Positions 41,126-51,394 of a stretch of 64,000 nt of DNA are shown in pieces. Within the stretch, counting starts at the first letter, position 1, and each line of letters begins with the position of its first letter. Under the pieces are notes generated by a model. The model was not told where the DNA came from. It worked only from the letters and a program-made list of their open reading frames with translations, and ran no database searches. Source of the DNA: Phascolarctos cinereus (Eukaryota; Chordata; Mammalia; Diprotodontia; Phascolarctidae); assembly GCF_002099425.1 (NCBI RefSeq), contig NW_018343972.1, forward strand, positions 1,625,501 through 1,689,500. Reading direction: 5' to 3'. A program made the translations under genes and the position numbers.

Positions 41126-42435
41126 ATGGCTCCGTGGCCCCATGAGAACAGTTCTTTGCCCGAGTGGCTAGACCACCCAACGGTGGCGTCCGCCGTCACC
41201 AACACTAGTGGGCTGTCCGCGGCACCGTGGGCCGCAGCAGTGGCGGGGGCGCTTTTGGCTTTGGCTGTATTAGCGACTGTGGGAGGCAATCTGCTAGTCA
41301 TCGTGGCCATCGCCAGGACCCCACGGCTCCAGACCATGACAAACGTGTTCGTGACTTCACTGGCGGCTGCTGACCTGGTGGTGGGGCTCCTAGTGGTGCC
41401 CCCGGGGGCCACCTTGGCGTTGACGGGACAGTGGCCATTCGGCGCCATGGTTTGCGAGCTCTGGACTTCTATTGACGTGCTGTGTGTGACCGCCAGCATT
41501 GAGACTCTTTGCGCCCTAGCCGTGGACCGCTACCTGGCAGTGACCAATCCACTACGCTATGGCGCCTTGGTCACTAAGCCCCGTGCCAGAACAGCTGTTG
41601 TCTTGGTGTGGGTCGTGTCCACTGCAGTGTCTTTTGCACCCATCATGAGCCAGTGGTGGCGCGTAGGAGCTGACGCCGAGGCACAGAGTTGTCACTCCAA
41701 TCCGTTCTGCTGCACCTTCGCCTCCAATTTGCCATACGCTCTGCTCTCCTCCACTGTCTCCTTCTACCTTCCCCTGCTCGTCATGCTCTTTGTCTACGCA
41801 CGGGTCTTTGCTGTGGCTACTCGCCAGTTGCGCCAGCTGCGTCGGGAGCTTGGTCGCTTCCCTCCAGAAGAGCCCCCTCCTTCCCCATTGCCTACTTCCC
41901 AAGAAAGACCCTGCGCCCCTCCTGCGGGAGTCCAGTCCGGCGGCCGCCGACCAGCACGCCTGCTGCCCCTTAAGGAGCACCGAGCCCTGCGTACCCTGGG
42001 TCTCATCATGGGCACCTTCACCCTCTGTTGGCTGCCCTTCTTTGTGGCCAATGTGGTGCGCGCCCTCGGGGGGCCTGCGCTGGTTCCCAGTTCGGCATTC
42101 CTTGCCCTCAACTGGCTTGGCTATGCCAACTCTACCTTCAACCCACTGATATACTGCCGCAGCCCTGACTTTCGCAGCGCCTTTCGCCGACTGCTGTGCC
42201 GCTGCGACCGCCGCCTGTACGCTCGGCCGCGCTCACCATGTCCCCGTCGTTGCCTACCCCGAACTCCCGAAGACTCCCCAGATCCAACCGCTGGAGTCGC
42301 GGGCTCTGTCAAAGCTGCCCAGAGTCAGGGGATAGAAGATGGGAACGAAGCCGTGGGGCAAGGCAGCAGGGGACGCTCTCTGTGGGAGGGACAGCGGGAG
42401 GTAACACAGATTGCACAATGCCCACAGCTTGAGGG
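41126..42435 (+). CDS. ADRB3: Beta-3 adrenergic receptor, exon 1 coding part
   Basis: Class A GPCR for noradrenaline and adrenaline. It couples to Gs and raises cAMP at the plasma membrane of fat, gut and bladder cells. The ATG at 41126 begins [10 protein letters not shown], as in human ADRB3; frame upstream of it is open but has no ATG. N8 and N26 sit in glycosylation sequons. Seven transmembrane segments follow at about 36-63, 71-99, 109-131, 153-175, 202-227, 288-312 and 323-345. Visible key residues: D117 (amine-binding Asp in TM3), DRY at 134-136, S208/S209/S212 in TM5, CWLP at 301-304, N329 in TM7, and NPLIY at 339-343. C110 and the ECL2 cysteines (189, 195, 196) fit the conserved disulfides. 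LLCRC (356-360) is the likely palmitoylation site. The third loop is proline-rich (PPPSPLP). No lesion is seen. The tail after C360 is longer than in human and ends at a GT donor. Confidence 0.96.
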
Positions 42436-43206
42436 GTAGGTACCAAGAAGTATTGAATGGCCCTGGTACTGAGATAATGAAAGAATACCTGTGCCTTGCT
42501 CTATAAACTTTTAAAAAGAGGATTAGGAGTGGAGATGGTCGGGATAGGGAAAAAGGGAGGGCGAATCTGCTGCGCTTAGAAAAGGGGGATGCCAGAAATA
42601 GAGAACTCGGGATTCTTATCTCTATTGTAAATCTAGGACATAAGGCAAGAGGGAGAGCTTGGCCTTTGGAGGAGCACTGCATTCTTCTGTTGTCCGAAAG
42701 CTAGAGTGAGAACAGGGAGGGCGGTGCCGTATCCTGCTCCGAGCTCTGCGAAAGGAGTGTGGGAAGTGGAGTGGGGTGGGGTGGGCTGGGGTAGGTGGCG
42801 GTGGGGAAGGCTGCGATGGCGGTGGTGATAGCTACAATTTGGGTCAGCGCTTCCAGATCACTGCCTTCAATACAAGCGCTGACTGGGCCAAACCTCAGTT
42901 CTCCAAGGACTGAAGCCCAACTGGCTTCAGCTTCCATCTCTGCGCTTCGGAAGGTTTAGCAGAGAGAACCTGCTCCCGGGCTGTAGAGAACCAATCAGGT
43001 TGGAGAGCTTGTGAGAGTGAAAATTCTTCCCCGGGGGTGAAGATGGGGGTGGGAGGGGAGTAGTTACCCCATCTTTCAGGGCATTTCTCATTCTCCAGTG
43101 ATCTTTATCCTAAGTCCTGTCCAGTGTTCACCAGCCCCTCCCACTCCCCCTCTCCAGTGCCCTGTTTTCCTCCTTTTCCCAGACGCAAGATGTCTATGCC
43201 TTTCAG
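42436..43206 (+). other. ADRB3: ADRB3 intron (predicted GT-AG)
   Basis: The donor is G|GTAGGT at 42436, the acceptor CCTTTCAG|G ending at 43206. If unspliced, the frame stops at TAG 42437-42439, inside the donor, giving a 437-residue protein. A second acceptor with a better pyrimidine tract (TTTTCCCAG, ending 43182) would keep the same frame and add eight residues. No repeat is seen inside the intron. Confidence 0.65.
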
Positions 43207-43453
43207 GACTTCCAGGAGTTCCTTGCCTTGGGTTGCAGCTGACAGAAGCGACAGTCTCATTGACCCAGACCTGTTGGAACAACCTGGGAACTTACTCAGA
43301 CTGTGTCCAGAGATGGGGGTCTCCCAGCCAAACCCTCTGTGGAGTGGTGAGACTGTCAGAGCTATGCTCTTGCCTTCCACCCTGTGCCCTCCAGGACCAG
43401 TGGTCTGTTACTGTGATAAGGAGCTAAGGAGCCTGTTGGTTGAGAGCAAGTAG
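43207..43453 (+). CDS. ADRB3: Beta-3 adrenergic receptor, predicted exon 2 coding part
   Basis: The exon starts GACTTCCAGGAGTTCCTTG and resembles human ADRB3 exon 2 as I remember it (GCTTCTTGGGGAGTTTC ...), with AGACCTGTTGGAACAAC matching further on. The phase fits: exon 1 ends with two bases of a Gly codon and this exon supplies the third. The frame then runs 81 codons to TAG at 43451-43453, giving 518 residues in total. Human exon 2 encodes only about six residues, so either this lineage has a longer tail or the true splice site or frame differs. The tail has five cysteines and no recognised domain. Mouse is known to make two ADRB3 C-terminal splice forms, so variation here is plausible. 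Confidence 0.5.
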
Positions 43454-44052
43454 ACCGAGATCTTCCTAGCTTCTTCCAGATGCTGTTATGGAGAAAATGG
43501 AGTCAGCTTCCAAAGCACTGGGCTAAATGGAATAACCTGTCACTACCTCAGCAAGTGGGTGTATCCTTTCAGCCTGCCCTCGTTAGTCCCAGGAGCAGGA
43601 GGGATAAGCAATGTCTAGGGGGCATCCCATCTTTCTCACGTTGGTGCTGCATGAAGAGGTCTCAGGGCAAAGAGAGCATCCCTGTTCCACTCCTTCAGTT
43701 TCCTAGATCGGGGGATGATGGGGCAACTAAGAGAACCTTTTGCAGTTTTCAAGCCTTTAGGAATATCCCTAGATGCTGCTGGCCAGTGGTAAGAGTAGGG
43801 GATAGGAGAAATCCAGAAGTCTGAATTTTGTTCCTAGCTTCCTCATTTCACCACTAAGCCTCATTTATCCTCATTTTTTTGGGAGAGAAAAGCTCATATC
43901 TACCTCACAATACCGTCAGAGGGACTCTATTATTTTGTGTGGGTGGGGGGAGAGGGTATCCCCTTGAAAGTTTCTATAAACTCCTGGTGTTTATAGAGGT
44001 AAAACTATTCTTTTGTTTTAAAATCAAATCAATAAATGTCAGCGTATAAAGC
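43454..44052 (+). other. ADRB3: ADRB3 3' UTR with poly(A) signal
   Basis: AATAAA lies at 44031-44036. The sequence around it (CTATTCTTTTGTTTTAAAAT, then CAATAAATGTCAGCG) parallels the end of the human ADRB3 mRNA as I remember it. Cleavage is expected at about 44050. No repeat is inserted in the UTR. Confidence 0.65.
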
Positions 44053-44637
44053 AATCTGTTGCCCCTTCTCATTCCTTTTCCTTTCTCCCTGAATCATTTT
44101 CCTCTTTTGCCTACTTTCTCCTTTATCCTTGGTCTAGCTCCAAATACATCCTGTAAATTAGAGATAATCTCCATAATCCTCTCTCCTCCCCTTTTCATCA
44201 AATTCCTCCAAACTTTTATCTTCAAGTTAAGCCACAACTATTTTGGCAAAGGAGCCTGGGGAGGTTCACAAATTAGGGCATCCCCATCTGGAATACGGTT
44301 AAATAGCCCCAGGGTTTGTACCTTAGTGTAGAAGTAGTCAACTGGGCTCCAATTCAGAGTGCGTGTTGCTTACCTTGCTGTGAGCCTGAAGTGTGAGCCA
44401 GGCACACAGGGCATCCAGAATACTGTCAGGAAGTGGTTTTGCACCTGTTTGTGCATATGTGTATGTGTTTGTGTTTGTGGGTATAGCTGAGTCATTGTGC
44501 ATTGTTATAAGCCAATGAGAGATGTATCATGCTGTAAATAGGTTCTGATATCATCTCCCCCCTCCCTTGCCTATAGAAATCTTTATTATCTAGTTAGAAG
44601 TGAAACTGTGGTTTAAAACATGTCTATGCTTATTTCA
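44053..44637. other. Single-copy stretch downstream of ADRB3
   Basis: No repeat or exon recognised. A TGTG-rich patch lies at 44450-44485. Confidence 0.35.
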
Positions 44638-44875
44638 AGCTTTTTTTGGTCTGGACCTGTGATTTCATTGGCATGGGGGTTATTAATGGGGAAACCCCCT
44701 ATACTATTCCAGATGGACAACTTGTTGGAGTTTTTTAAGAGTTACTTAGGGGACCTTGAGAGGTTAAGTGACATCCATTATCACACCGCTAGTTCTAAGT
44801 GTCAGAGGCAGGACTCATACCCACGACTTTCTGATTTCAAGGTCCCAGACGTACTCTAGTCTGCCTCTAACACTT
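44638..44875 (-). mobile_element. MIR-derived SINE (type D), minus strand
   Basis: GGTCTGGACCTGTGATTTCA, GAAACCCCCTATACTATTCC, GAGAGGTTAAGTGACATCCA, and the TAGTCTGCCTC edge. Confidence 0.65.
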
Positions 44876-44937
44876 TTTTGTAGATGGAGAAAAACCACTT
44901 GCTTAATGACTTGTACAACAGGTTTTGTCCACATTGA

Positions 44938-45075
44938 TTTATAGATTAATTGATCAACACATTTATTGAGTACCTATTATATATGTATATAAATAATACA
45001 CATATATATATATGCAAGGCATTGTGGGTGAATGGAAAAAAGAATAAGTCATGGTGTCTGTCTTTCAGGATGAGT
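44938..45075 (-). mobile_element. L2 3' end fragment, minus strand
   Basis: CAACACATTTATTGAGTACC, an inserted ATATAT patch, then GCAAGGCATTGTGGGTGAAT. Confidence 0.5.
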
Positions 45076-45919
45076 TAGACTTTTGTATATTGGTACTTGA
45101 GTATGAAGGGGGTCTGGATTGTGTTTCCCTACCCATTTCCTAGGAAACCAAGTTTTATTAGTTGGGATGTACATTTCCCAAGAATGACTTGTTTCCTTTT
45201 TGTTCAAAGCATCACTCCATCTCTGGAATCTGAGACCCTGGAAGGTTTCCTGGCCAAGACTCTGAAGGCCTTTGAAGGGTTGGCCCTTATAGAAGATAAG
45301 AGGAAGTCTTTGCTTTAGCCTAGGGGAGGGTAAGGATTTCATATTACCCCTGAAAACCAGCAGCCTTGGGAGTGGGAGAAGGGTGATTTGGAGCTCTGGT
45401 TAGTAGAAACGTCCTGAATATTGTCCATGAGCTCCTCGTGCCACAGATCCGCTGGCCCTCCTCTGTGCCAGCTGTCAGACTCAGGTTTGAGTGTTTAGGT
45501 TTGTGCTAAGGCTGTGGGCTCTGTCTGTGGATTGTCACTGCTGTATCTGACAACTCAAGAGGCAGCAGCTCTTGGCATTTCTCCAGAAATCCACGGTCCA
45601 GCTGCAAAGAGAGAGAGATTTACATCCTTGGTGGGGAGCAGGCTGCTCTTGGAAACCATTGCTGGCAATCTGAAGGGTGGAAGTCAAACATCCAATCCAT
45701 GAACCGAGATGTGAAAACTTACAGACCAACTGGAAAGAGCCTGTTGGTCCTCACACGCCTTCCAAGAGGACTCCATCCAGCAGCAAGATTGATGACTGAT
45801 TTTTTTTGGGGGGGTATCTAGGGAGGTGAGGTTTGAGAGGACGGAGTGGAAGTGATTTTTCCAAAGGCATTATTTCCTCTGTCAAAAGTAGAACCAAGGG
45901 ACCAGGGAACCTGTTGGCA
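45076..45919. other. Single-copy stretch of about 0.85 kb
   Basis: No repeat recognised. Open frames of 60-97 codons have no family features. No GOT1L1 exon is recognised. Confidence 0.35.
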
Positions 45920-46092
45920 AGAAACATGGTATAGAGTGGAAAGAATGCTGGATTGGGAATCAGGAGATGGAGGTTCAGATACTGGCTTTGCTACTCACTG
46001 TGTGGCCTTGTATAAGTTACTTGCCTTTCTCATTTCCTAAGATGTAAAAGGAGGAAGTCAGATTAGATGATCCTTAAGGTCCTTTTCACCCC
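45920..46092 (+). mobile_element. MIR, plus strand
   Basis: GGTATAGAGTGGAAAGAATG, GGAATCAGGAGATGGAGGTT, then AGATTAGATGATCCTTAAGG. Confidence 0.75.
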
Positions 46093-46104
46093 TGAATTCT
46101 ATTT

Positions 46105-46335
46105 TATTTTATAATCAAGGCAGAACAGTAGTGGAAAATGTTGAAACTTGGCCAATGCAGAGCTGGTTTGAGTGCCTGCTCCTACACATCTTCAGTATAT
46201 GGCCCGGGGCAGATCTCCTACCCTCTCTAAGCCTTAGTTTCTTCACCTACAGTATGAGAACAATTATACTTGTAACAACTTACTTTACTGGGTGGTTGGA
46301 AGGAAAACTGTCGATATTAAAGCTGTTTAGAAATA
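46105..46335 (+). mobile_element. MIR/Ther-1-like SINE (type C), plus strand
   Basis: CTAAGCCTTAGTTTCTTCAC, then GGTGGTTGGAAGGAAAACTG and AGCTGTTTAGAAATATGCAT. Confidence 0.5.
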
Positions 46336-46399
46336 TGCATTACTCCTGAAGTTCCTAAGAGAAGGAGTGCTCCAGATGATGAGACAGCAATTAAGCAGT

Positions 46400-46625
46400 C
46401 AATAAGCAGCATGGAGTATTGAATAGAGAACTCACCTTAGAGTCAGGAGTCAAGTCTGGCCACTGACATATCCTGCTATGTGACCCTGGACAAATGGCTT
46501 AACCTTTTATTGCCCCACACCTTCCAAAATGACAAATTGCAAATCAGGGGTCGATTTGTATTGGTAGAGGGAGTTTCCTCATTGAAAATTCCTTGTATGG
46601 ATATCACAGGTCCAGTCTAAAAAAA
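46400..46625 (+). mobile_element. MIR-derived SINE (type D), plus strand
   Basis: TTGAATAGAGAACTCACCTT, TATGTGACCCTGGACAAATG, then the type D tail TTGGTAGAGGGAGTTTCCTC and GATATCACAGGTCCAGTCTA. Confidence 0.7.
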
Positions 46626-46639
46626 GTGCTTTTGGCTAA

Positions 46640-46740
46640 GGCTGCAAATGCAGAAGATAGTCCCTGCTCTCAAACAGCATACGTTTTAGTAGGGGGAGAC
46701 AGTAAATTCACAGATAAGTATATATGGGATGAGACGTGAC
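46640..46740 (-). mobile_element. L2 3' fragment, minus strand
   Basis: AGATAGTCCCTGCTCTCAAA, then TTTTAGTAGGGGGAGACAGT. Confidence 0.45.
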
Positions 46741-46861
46741 AAAAAGAAAGAGCAATGGTGAAAGAGCTCAGAAGAAAGTTGTCCCGAAGATTGCGACTGC
46801 AAACAATTATACTCACTGTGATATTCCTTCAGGGAAGCAACTTTAGGCCAGGGTCACGCCA

Positions 46862-47112
46862 AAGGTGAGAGCAGTGGATAGTGTGCAGGGCCTGGAGGCA
46901 GGAAGACTCAAGTTCCCGACTTCAAATCCAGCCTCAGACACTTACTAGCTGTGTGAGCCTGGGCAAGTCACTTCACCTTGTTTGCATCAGTTTCCTCATC
47001 TGTCAAATGAGATGGAGAAGGAAATGGCAAACCATTCCAGTGTCTTTGCCAAAAAACCCCCAAAAGGGATCATGAAGAATCAGACATAACCCAAACTACT
47101 GAACAATAACAA
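46862..47112 (+). mobile_element. Type B SINE, plus strand
   Basis: AGAGCAGTGGATAGTGTGCA, TTTGCATCAGTTTCCTCATC, ATGAAGAATCAGACATAACC and AACAATAACAATAA. Confidence 0.85.
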
Positions 47113-47262
47113 TAAATTCACCAGGGTGAGAACTCTGATAATCACTTGAGCTTTTGCTTTAAGTGGGATAAAATAGTCTTCTCCAAGCCCTTTGCTACTA
47201 TGGCTGCTGACCAGAAAGTGAAGGGAGGGGGAATGTTTGAGCAAGTGACCCCTCCGCTAGGG
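47113..47262. other. Short unassigned stretch
   Basis: Nothing recognised. Confidence 0.3.
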
Positions 47263-47457
47263 CAAGGGTTCTTAACCTTTTTTTCTGTCATGAACTCCTT
47301 TGGGGGTCTGATGAAATCTATGGATGCCTTTCTTAGAATCATGTTTTTAAATTCATGCAAAAATACATAGGCTTACAAAGGAAACCAATTATATTGAAAT
47401 ACAGTTATCAAAATATATTTAAAAAAACATTCACAGACCTCAGGTTAAGAACCCTTG
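47263..47457 (+). mobile_element. hAT-like MITE with perfect 15-bp terminal inverted repeats
   Basis: CAAGGGTTCTTAACC at the left is exactly complementary to GGTTAAGAACCCTTG at the right. It is 195 bp long and non-coding, AT-rich inside. A relative in opposite orientation lies at 38166-38332. Flanking 8-mers share only AGGG. Confidence 0.75.
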
Positions 47458-48007
47458 ATGGAGGGTGAGGAAAGGATTTTATATATTGTCCCACGGTGCC
47501 TAGCACCCTATAAGCCACACAAGTAGGGATTCAGTAAATCTGAGTTGGCGACATCCATGAAAAATATACTCCCCACTGAATACTTCTCAGGAAAAAAAAG
47601 ATCTTTCTTCATACTCCCTGCAGGATGCACCAACAGGGCAGGTGTGTTTGTATTTCTGTGCATAGACAAACAGAGCCTGGCTTGAGGGGAAGGATGAGAG
47701 CCAGACCATGGCTAAAGACACAAAATGTCCTTGGTATGTCCCTGCCTCAAGCCATCTGCTATTAGCTCTTGGGGGGAAGGGGCAAAACAGATGCTGCAGC
47801 AAGGGTGAAGGTAGGAATTTCCAGCCCTGTTTAAAGAAGGAACAATGGACGTGGATGTAATCCTTTATAATTCCTCCACATTATCAAAACTTGAAATAAA
47901 TTACCCAGTGGCAACTCAGTTTTTCCTAATGACAATATAGGTGGAGAGCAGTCCTTACTCTGGTCTCTTGCCCCTTAGAGAATGGAAAGAAGAATAAATG
48001 GTATGGG
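47458..48007. other. Unassigned single-copy stretch
   Basis: Nothing recognised. Confidence 0.3.
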
Positions 48008-48172
48008 CAATTTAGAGCCCAAAGGCACCCTAGAGATCAGCTAGTCCCAGCACCCACGTTTTAGAGGAAGTGGGCCTAGGGAGAAGAAATGACTTTGCTT
48101 AGGGTCACTCAACTAGAACGAAGCTAGAGGCTAGATTCAAACCTGGACATTCTTACTCTAAGTCCAGTGTTG
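48008..48172 (-). mobile_element. MIR, minus strand
   Basis: CACCCTAGAGATCAGCTAGT, then GAAATGACTTTGCTTAGGGT and TTACTCTAAGTCCAGTG. Confidence 0.65.
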
Positions 48173-48244
48173 TTGTTTTTTTTTCCAATCCATTAGGAAC
48201 TCATACTTTTGGGAGAGGAGGAATAGCTCCTGCAGCTGATTCCC

Positions 48245-48475
48245 AGGGCTTTGTAACTCAGCTAGGTGGCATAGAACCCTGAAATTAAGAAGACCCAAGT
48301 TCAAATCCGACTCCAGACATTTATTAGCTTCAATTTCCTTATCTATAAAATGGGGATAATATTGGTACCTATCTCCCTGGGTTGTTGTAAGGATCAAATG
48401 AGATAATAATTGTAAAGGACCGAATACATCGCCTGGCACATTGTAAGCTCTATATAAATATTATTTTTCACAGTC
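48245..48475 (+). mobile_element. MIR/Ther-1-like SINE (type C), plus strand
   Basis: CTCAGCTAGGTGGCATAGAA, AATTTCCTTATCTATAAAAT, GGATCAAATGAGATAATAAT, GCCTGGCACATTGTAAGCTC and TATATAAATATTATT. Confidence 0.8.
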
Positions 48476-48997
48476 TCCTGCTGCCACCAGTTCTGACCTG
48501 GAAAGTTGGGCTACCCTAGAAAGTTCTTATCTCTAGAAACCCTCCTTCCTTTAATTCACTTAAAACAAGGCTGGGGTTAAAAGGATCCACTAGGGAATTT
48601 AAGGGGAAAGGTAAAATAAAATGAAATTAAAGCATGGAAAATTGATTGTTAGGGTGACAGAGGCATAGGGATTTTTAATGAGCTCTGTCTGGTGCTATTT
48701 CAGCCCAGTCTGGTCTGATCTCTGTCTGGATCAGTGGTATAAAACCCAGTTTCTCCATCTTTCCTAACCCAAGGCTAGTCTAGGGGGTTTTGAATGGTCA
48801 GGGCATTTTAAGTCACAAGCTTTCTTTAAAGCCTGCTCAGCAGTGTTCAGGACCAGCTAACTACCTTGTCTGATTACCTATCTGGATTTCCTCTTGTATC
48901 TTCTACCTGGCTAGGGGAAGCTAGGATGGGGAGGAAGGGGATGTGTATTATCTCTTAGCATTTTTAGAGCTCCATCTCCAACTCTAAGACTTTTTGC
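48476..48997. other. Single-copy stretch
   Basis: Nothing recognised. Confidence 0.3.
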
Positions 48998-49290
48998 TGT
49001 CTGCCCCCTTCTATCCTCACTCCCCCACATGCCTGGAATACTATCTCTCATATCCAGACTTTCCCGGTCCTCCTTAATCTTAGTGCCTTCCCTCTGAAAC
49101 CAGCCCTAATTTATCCTGTATGTATATGGTTTGTACAGTTGTTTGCATGTTGTCTTCCCCATATGACTGTGAGCTCCTTGAGAGCAGGGACTGGTTTTTT
49201 TTTTAACCTTTCTTTGCATCCCCAGCACTTAGAACAGTGTCCCCCATATAGTAGTAGATGCTTAAGAAATTCTAGACTGACTGACCAAAC
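48998..49290 (+). mobile_element. L2 3' end, plus strand
   Basis: CACATGCCTGGAATACTATC, AGTGCCTTCCCTCTGAAACC, GACTGTGAGCTCCTTGAGAG, AGCAGGGACTGGT, then CCCCAGCACTTAGAACAGTG. Confidence 0.75.
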
Positions 49291-49446
49291 TAACATCACT
49301 AACATTGATTGGATCTAATCATCATTGTGCATATGTGCATGTGTCTATGTGTGGCTTATTAGCCGCACTTATTTCCCTGTGCTCTCATGTTAATGATTCA
49401 GAATTTTTTTCCCCGTCTCTCTCAAAGGAAATGGTCCTTTCCCAGT
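49291..49446. other. Short unassigned stretch
   Basis: Nothing recognised apart from a TGTGCATATGTGCATG patch. Confidence 0.3.
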
Positions 49447-49590
49447 CAGCTAGGTGGTGCAGTGAATAGAGCACTGGCCCTACAGTCAGGTGGACCTGAG
49501 TTCAACTCTGGCCTTACACACTTGACATTTACTATCTTTGTGACCCTGGGCACGTCACTTAACTCCATTGCCTAGCCCCCTCTCCCAAAT
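49447..49590 (+). mobile_element. Type A SINE, plus strand
   Basis: The head CAGCTAGGTGGTGCAGTGAA, GAGTTCAACTCTGGCCTTAC and GGGCACGTCACTTAACTCC. Confidence 0.85.
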
Positions 49591-49884
49591 ATTCCAATGT
49601 TACTTCTTACTTTGATATTTCAAAAAATCTGTAATTTTCCTCTAATGCAAGCCCAAACCCCACTACACATTTGTTTCGAATTGCTGTTGGAAAAATAATT
49701 ACCTGGTGGTTAACTCTCCAGTTAATGTTTTCTCCTATGACAGACACAGTCTAGTTCCCAAGCCTCAACTCAAAGCTTTTACGGCTTGTTTGGATCTAAT
49801 TTTTGAAAACCCAAGAAGTCCTCCATGACAGGACGTGCCATTGGAGTGATGAAGTGACCTGGGAAGGCTTCTTTCTGGAAAACC
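49591..49884. other. Unassigned intergenic stretch
   Basis: Nothing recognised. Confidence 0.3.
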
Positions 49885-50385
49885 AAAGAATTGTAGATTT
49901 AGAGGTAGAAGGAACCTCAAAGGTTCAACTGATTCATTTTACAAGTAAGGGAACCAAGGCCTAGGGAGAGTTAAATGACTCGAGCAAAGTCATATAGGAC
50001 ATACAGTTATCCTTTCTACATCCCAACTTTCCCATCAAGGTTTCAATGTATCATTGGTCAGCATGAGAAATTTAATGGGAATTTTTCGGGGAGTTTTGTG
50101 GGAGCAGACAGCACCATGCAAAGGCTAGCAAATGACACAGAGCTTATGATCAGACGCTTAACCCAATTTTTACAATTAGATACTATAAACACCTCATAAA
50201 AGAAAAAGAAAAAAATTCAGATTTCTCTGGTCCGAAGGGAGGGCCAAAACATTTTACACAGACTTTCTAGATTTTGGGGATGCTGAACCCCTAACCCCCA
50301 GATGTGGAAGGGATAACGGGAAGTAGCAAAGCCAGGATCCAAACCCAGTCTCTCAGATTTCAAATTTAACGTCCCTTACATCTCA
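49885..50385 (-). mobile_element. MIR, minus strand, split by a small DNA transposon
   Basis: The left half (AGGTAGAAGGAACCTCAAAG to AAAGTCATATAGG) and the right half (GTAGCAAAGCCAGGATCCAA to TTACATC) together make one reversed MIR. The MITE at 50002-50320 separates them. Confidence 0.65.
50002..50320 (+). mobile_element. Small DNA transposon (Tc1/mariner-pogo-like MITE), copy B, inside MIR
   Basis: It starts TACAGTTATCCTTTCTACAT and ends GATGTGGAAGGGATAACGGG. It shares TTTTCGGGGAGTTTTGTGGG, AAACACCTCATAAAAG and GGGAGGGCCAAAACA with copy A (29031-29392). No coding capacity. Confidence 0.7.
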
Positions 50386-50597
50386 CCATATATCCTCCCA
50401 TGCCAGTGCTTTAAACAGGCAGTAAGAGCAAAAATTGCACCCACAGTCAGAAAAAGGAACATTTCGTCACAGAGAGGGCAATGAGAATCACCTAGAGCAA
50501 TTTTATTTTTTTTTTATTTTTTGTGGTGGGCGGGATGAAGACTGATCTTTGTTAATTCTTATCCTGTGATGGCCTTCTGAAAACACTGGGTGAGCCT
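50386..50597. other. Short unassigned stretch
   Basis: A T-rich patch at 50500-50520; nothing else recognised. Confidence 0.3.
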
Positions 50598-50612
50598 GGC
50601 GCCCCCTGCTGG
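50598..50612 (-). promoter_or_regulatory. CTCF-like binding motif
   Basis: The minus strand reads CCAGCAGGGGGCGCC, fitting the CTCF core CCASYAGRKGGCRSY at every position. If occupied, it could act as an insulator or loop anchor about 6.5 kb downstream of ADRB3. Occupancy cannot be judged from sequence. Confidence 0.6.
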
Positions 50613-51184
50613 CAGAATCCAGAAAGAACAAGTAGAAGCTTTACTAATGCCTGGACTTCATTCTAGGCTACAACTAGAATACTACTTTCTGTTGTTGTTG
50701 TTGCTGCTGCTGCTGTTTTCTCCCCCCTGACTAAGAGCCACAGACAACTCTGCTCATAGGCAGAAAGGAAAGTCCCCTTATGGGGTATGATTGGAGGCAC
50801 AAAGTAGCACTTGTCTATGAATATGTCCTGTAGTGGCTTGTCTCAAATTCCCACTATCAGTCTCTTCTCTGGTTGAAGGCTGAAAATGCAAACATATTCC
50901 TTGAATAAGAGAATACATCAAGCCACCATAAAGCATCAACAACCCATTCTGAATAAGTTTATCCAGTTTGCTCTGGTCTTTTGGTAGGTCTGCCCGCAAA
51001 GGTTTAATGAAGAAGACATCCGATTTCATTAGTCATAGGAAGGAGGACTTTCCATTTTACCCTCCATTTTGGGGAAGGGAATGGCTGCTTATGACCAAAT
51101 TCATAGCCTAAATTTCAAGTTGGTTTTCTGAAAATATAGGAAGAGTGGAGGATTCCTCTACCCCCACTTCCTACCCCCAGTGGT
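50613..51184. other. Single-copy stretch with a short triplet run
   Basis: GTT/GCT triplets lie at 50692-50715. No exon or repeat family recognised. Confidence 0.35.
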
Positions 51185-51394
51185 CTTAGTGAAAGACATG
51201 GATTTTAGTCCTGGCTTTGGACAGTTATTGGCTGTGTGAGCCTGGGGAATTTGCTTTGATTCTCTGAGGCTCAGTATGCTTATCTTATACAATAGGGATA
51301 ATAATACTTGTGCTAACTACCTCATGAGATTGTTGTGAGGGAAGTGCTTTGTAAATATCAAAGTGGCATAGAAATGTTAGCTATTAGTAGAAAT
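51185..51394 (+). mobile_element. MIR/Ther-1-like SINE (type C), plus strand
   Basis: TTGGCTGTGTGAGCCTGGGG, TGAGGCTCAGTATGCTTATC, then TGAGATTGTTGTGAGGGAAG and CATAGAAATGTTAGCTATTA. Confidence 0.7.

Noticed and set aside
40713-41171. 152-codon plus-strand frame overlapping the ADRB3 start
   Set aside because: Low-complexity Ser/Pro/Gly sequence in the GC-rich 5' UTR; a shadow of the real gene.
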